A stretch of DNA of 56,752 bases from Nemertoderma westbladi (Eukaryota; Xenacoelomorpha; Nemertodermatida; Nemertodermatidae): positions 1-56,752 of the forward strand of contig JAUCBJ010003981.1 of assembly GCA_032718475.1 (NCBI GenBank), given 5' to 3'. The first letter of the stretch is position 1; each line of letters starts with the position of its first letter. This document shows positions 56,271 through 56,752 of the stretch, in pieces. The translations under genes were made by a program, and so were the position numbers. The notes under the pieces were generated by a model. The model worked only from the letters and a program-made list of their open reading frames with translations, did not search any database and was not told where the DNA came from.

Positions 56271-56752
56271 GTTCTTCGAGCTGGTGATCGTTCCAATCGG
56301 TAATAAATTTAGAAATTTCGTTGTTGGCGCCCACGAAATTAGTCCCCTGATCGGATCTCATAGTCCGCCTGGTTCCGAATCTGCCGATCTGTCTCCTAAG
56401 GCAAAGAAAGAAACTTTTCATCGACATGTCGTTGACCATATCGAGATAGACCGCTCGAAAAGTCATACAGACAAAGATCACGCACCACCGTTTTACTATA
56501 GAACGAGGGCGGTTCACTTCAAAAGGTCCGAATAGATCCACGCCAGTATGTGTAAACGGGGGGTGATAGCAATCAACTCTTTCCATCGGGAGTGCCGCTT
56601 CCAATTGCGTCATCAGCTTGCTATAAATCCTCTTGCAAGATATGCAATTCCGCAATATGGTTAAGGGCCACACGAGGGTGAACTAAGTAGTAGCGCGTCC
56701 TGATCTCGCTCAATATGTGTTCTCTCCCAGCGTGAGAGAGTCGGTAATGAAC
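56271..56752 (-). pseudogene. BEL/Pao retrotransposon integrase, partial
   Basis: The minus frame enters from the right edge with AGREHILSEIRTRYYLVHPR, and after a one-base shift near 56672 continues ILRNCISCKR; His and Cys residues form the HHCC zinc domain. Then come PFTHTGVDLFGPF with the first catalytic Asp, KRWCVIFVCMTFRAVYLDMV and MRSDQGTNFVGANNEI with the second Asp. KRWxVxFxCxxxRAVxL and SDxGTNFxGA are typical of BEL/Pao. The third catalytic residue lies beyond the break at 56271, so the copy is truncated at this end; the rest lies outside the window. Confidence 0.85.

Overview
The window is intron-bearing animal DNA, not prokaryotic. Three pieces of host-type genes carry exon-like edges: M13/neprilysin-like peptidase exons, a CAP/SCP first exon and a small cysteine-rich GPI-type exon. 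One long intronless HSF-domain ORF is present. Metazoan retroelements (CR1/L2-like and RTE-like LINEs, Ty3 and BEL/Pao integrases), several DNA-transposon relics and tRNA-like SINEs fill much of the rest. The species cannot be read from the sequence. A marine invertebrate would fit the element mix, but that is inference.

Layout. 0.2-3.8 kb: a 22-bp satellite joined to an 84-bp minisatellite. 3.85-5.1 kb (-): a broken KDZ-type transposase-like reading frame. 5.2-5.45 kb: the first of five hAT-type MITEs. 5.8-6.1 kb: the 22-bp satellite again, inverted. 8.5-10.85 kb (+): two joinable M13 peptidase exons whose intron holds a MITE nested in another MITE. 13-17.6 kb: foldbacks, a SINE, a LINE endonuclease relic and a piggyBac-like non-autonomous element. 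17.75-22.1 kb (-): a 1456-codon HSF-domain ORF with two repeat domains. 22.8-35.7 kb: transposon relics, hairpins, MITEs and a 68-bp minisatellite. 36.9-39.4 kb: an interval with Tc1/mariner-like ends. 39.4-40.45 kb: a 36-bp minisatellite and a small GPI-type ORF. 42.4-44.2 kb: a 52-bp minisatellite. 45.1-46.4 kb: the 3' part of a Ty3 element. 46.4-46.8 kb: a 49-bp CpG-rich minisatellite. 48-49.7 kb: a ~315-bp tandem repeat. 49.8 kb: the CAP exon. 50.4-54.2 kb (-): a nearly intact CR1/L2-like LINE. 55-56.3 kb (+): a broken RTE-like LINE that abuts a BEL/Pao integrase (-).

The most original pattern concerns the repeats. A short module (AACCAAAACAATAAAC next to GGTTACAG) recurs in structurally different repeats: the hAT MITEs, two minisatellites far apart, a foldback, and a family with ends like CTCTCCAG...GACGCAAAT. 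The large 22-bp satellite sits between such an end and an array of the module. This suggests one repeat family whose internal segments were separately amplified into tandem arrays. No CRISPR, operon or other prokaryotic system was seen.
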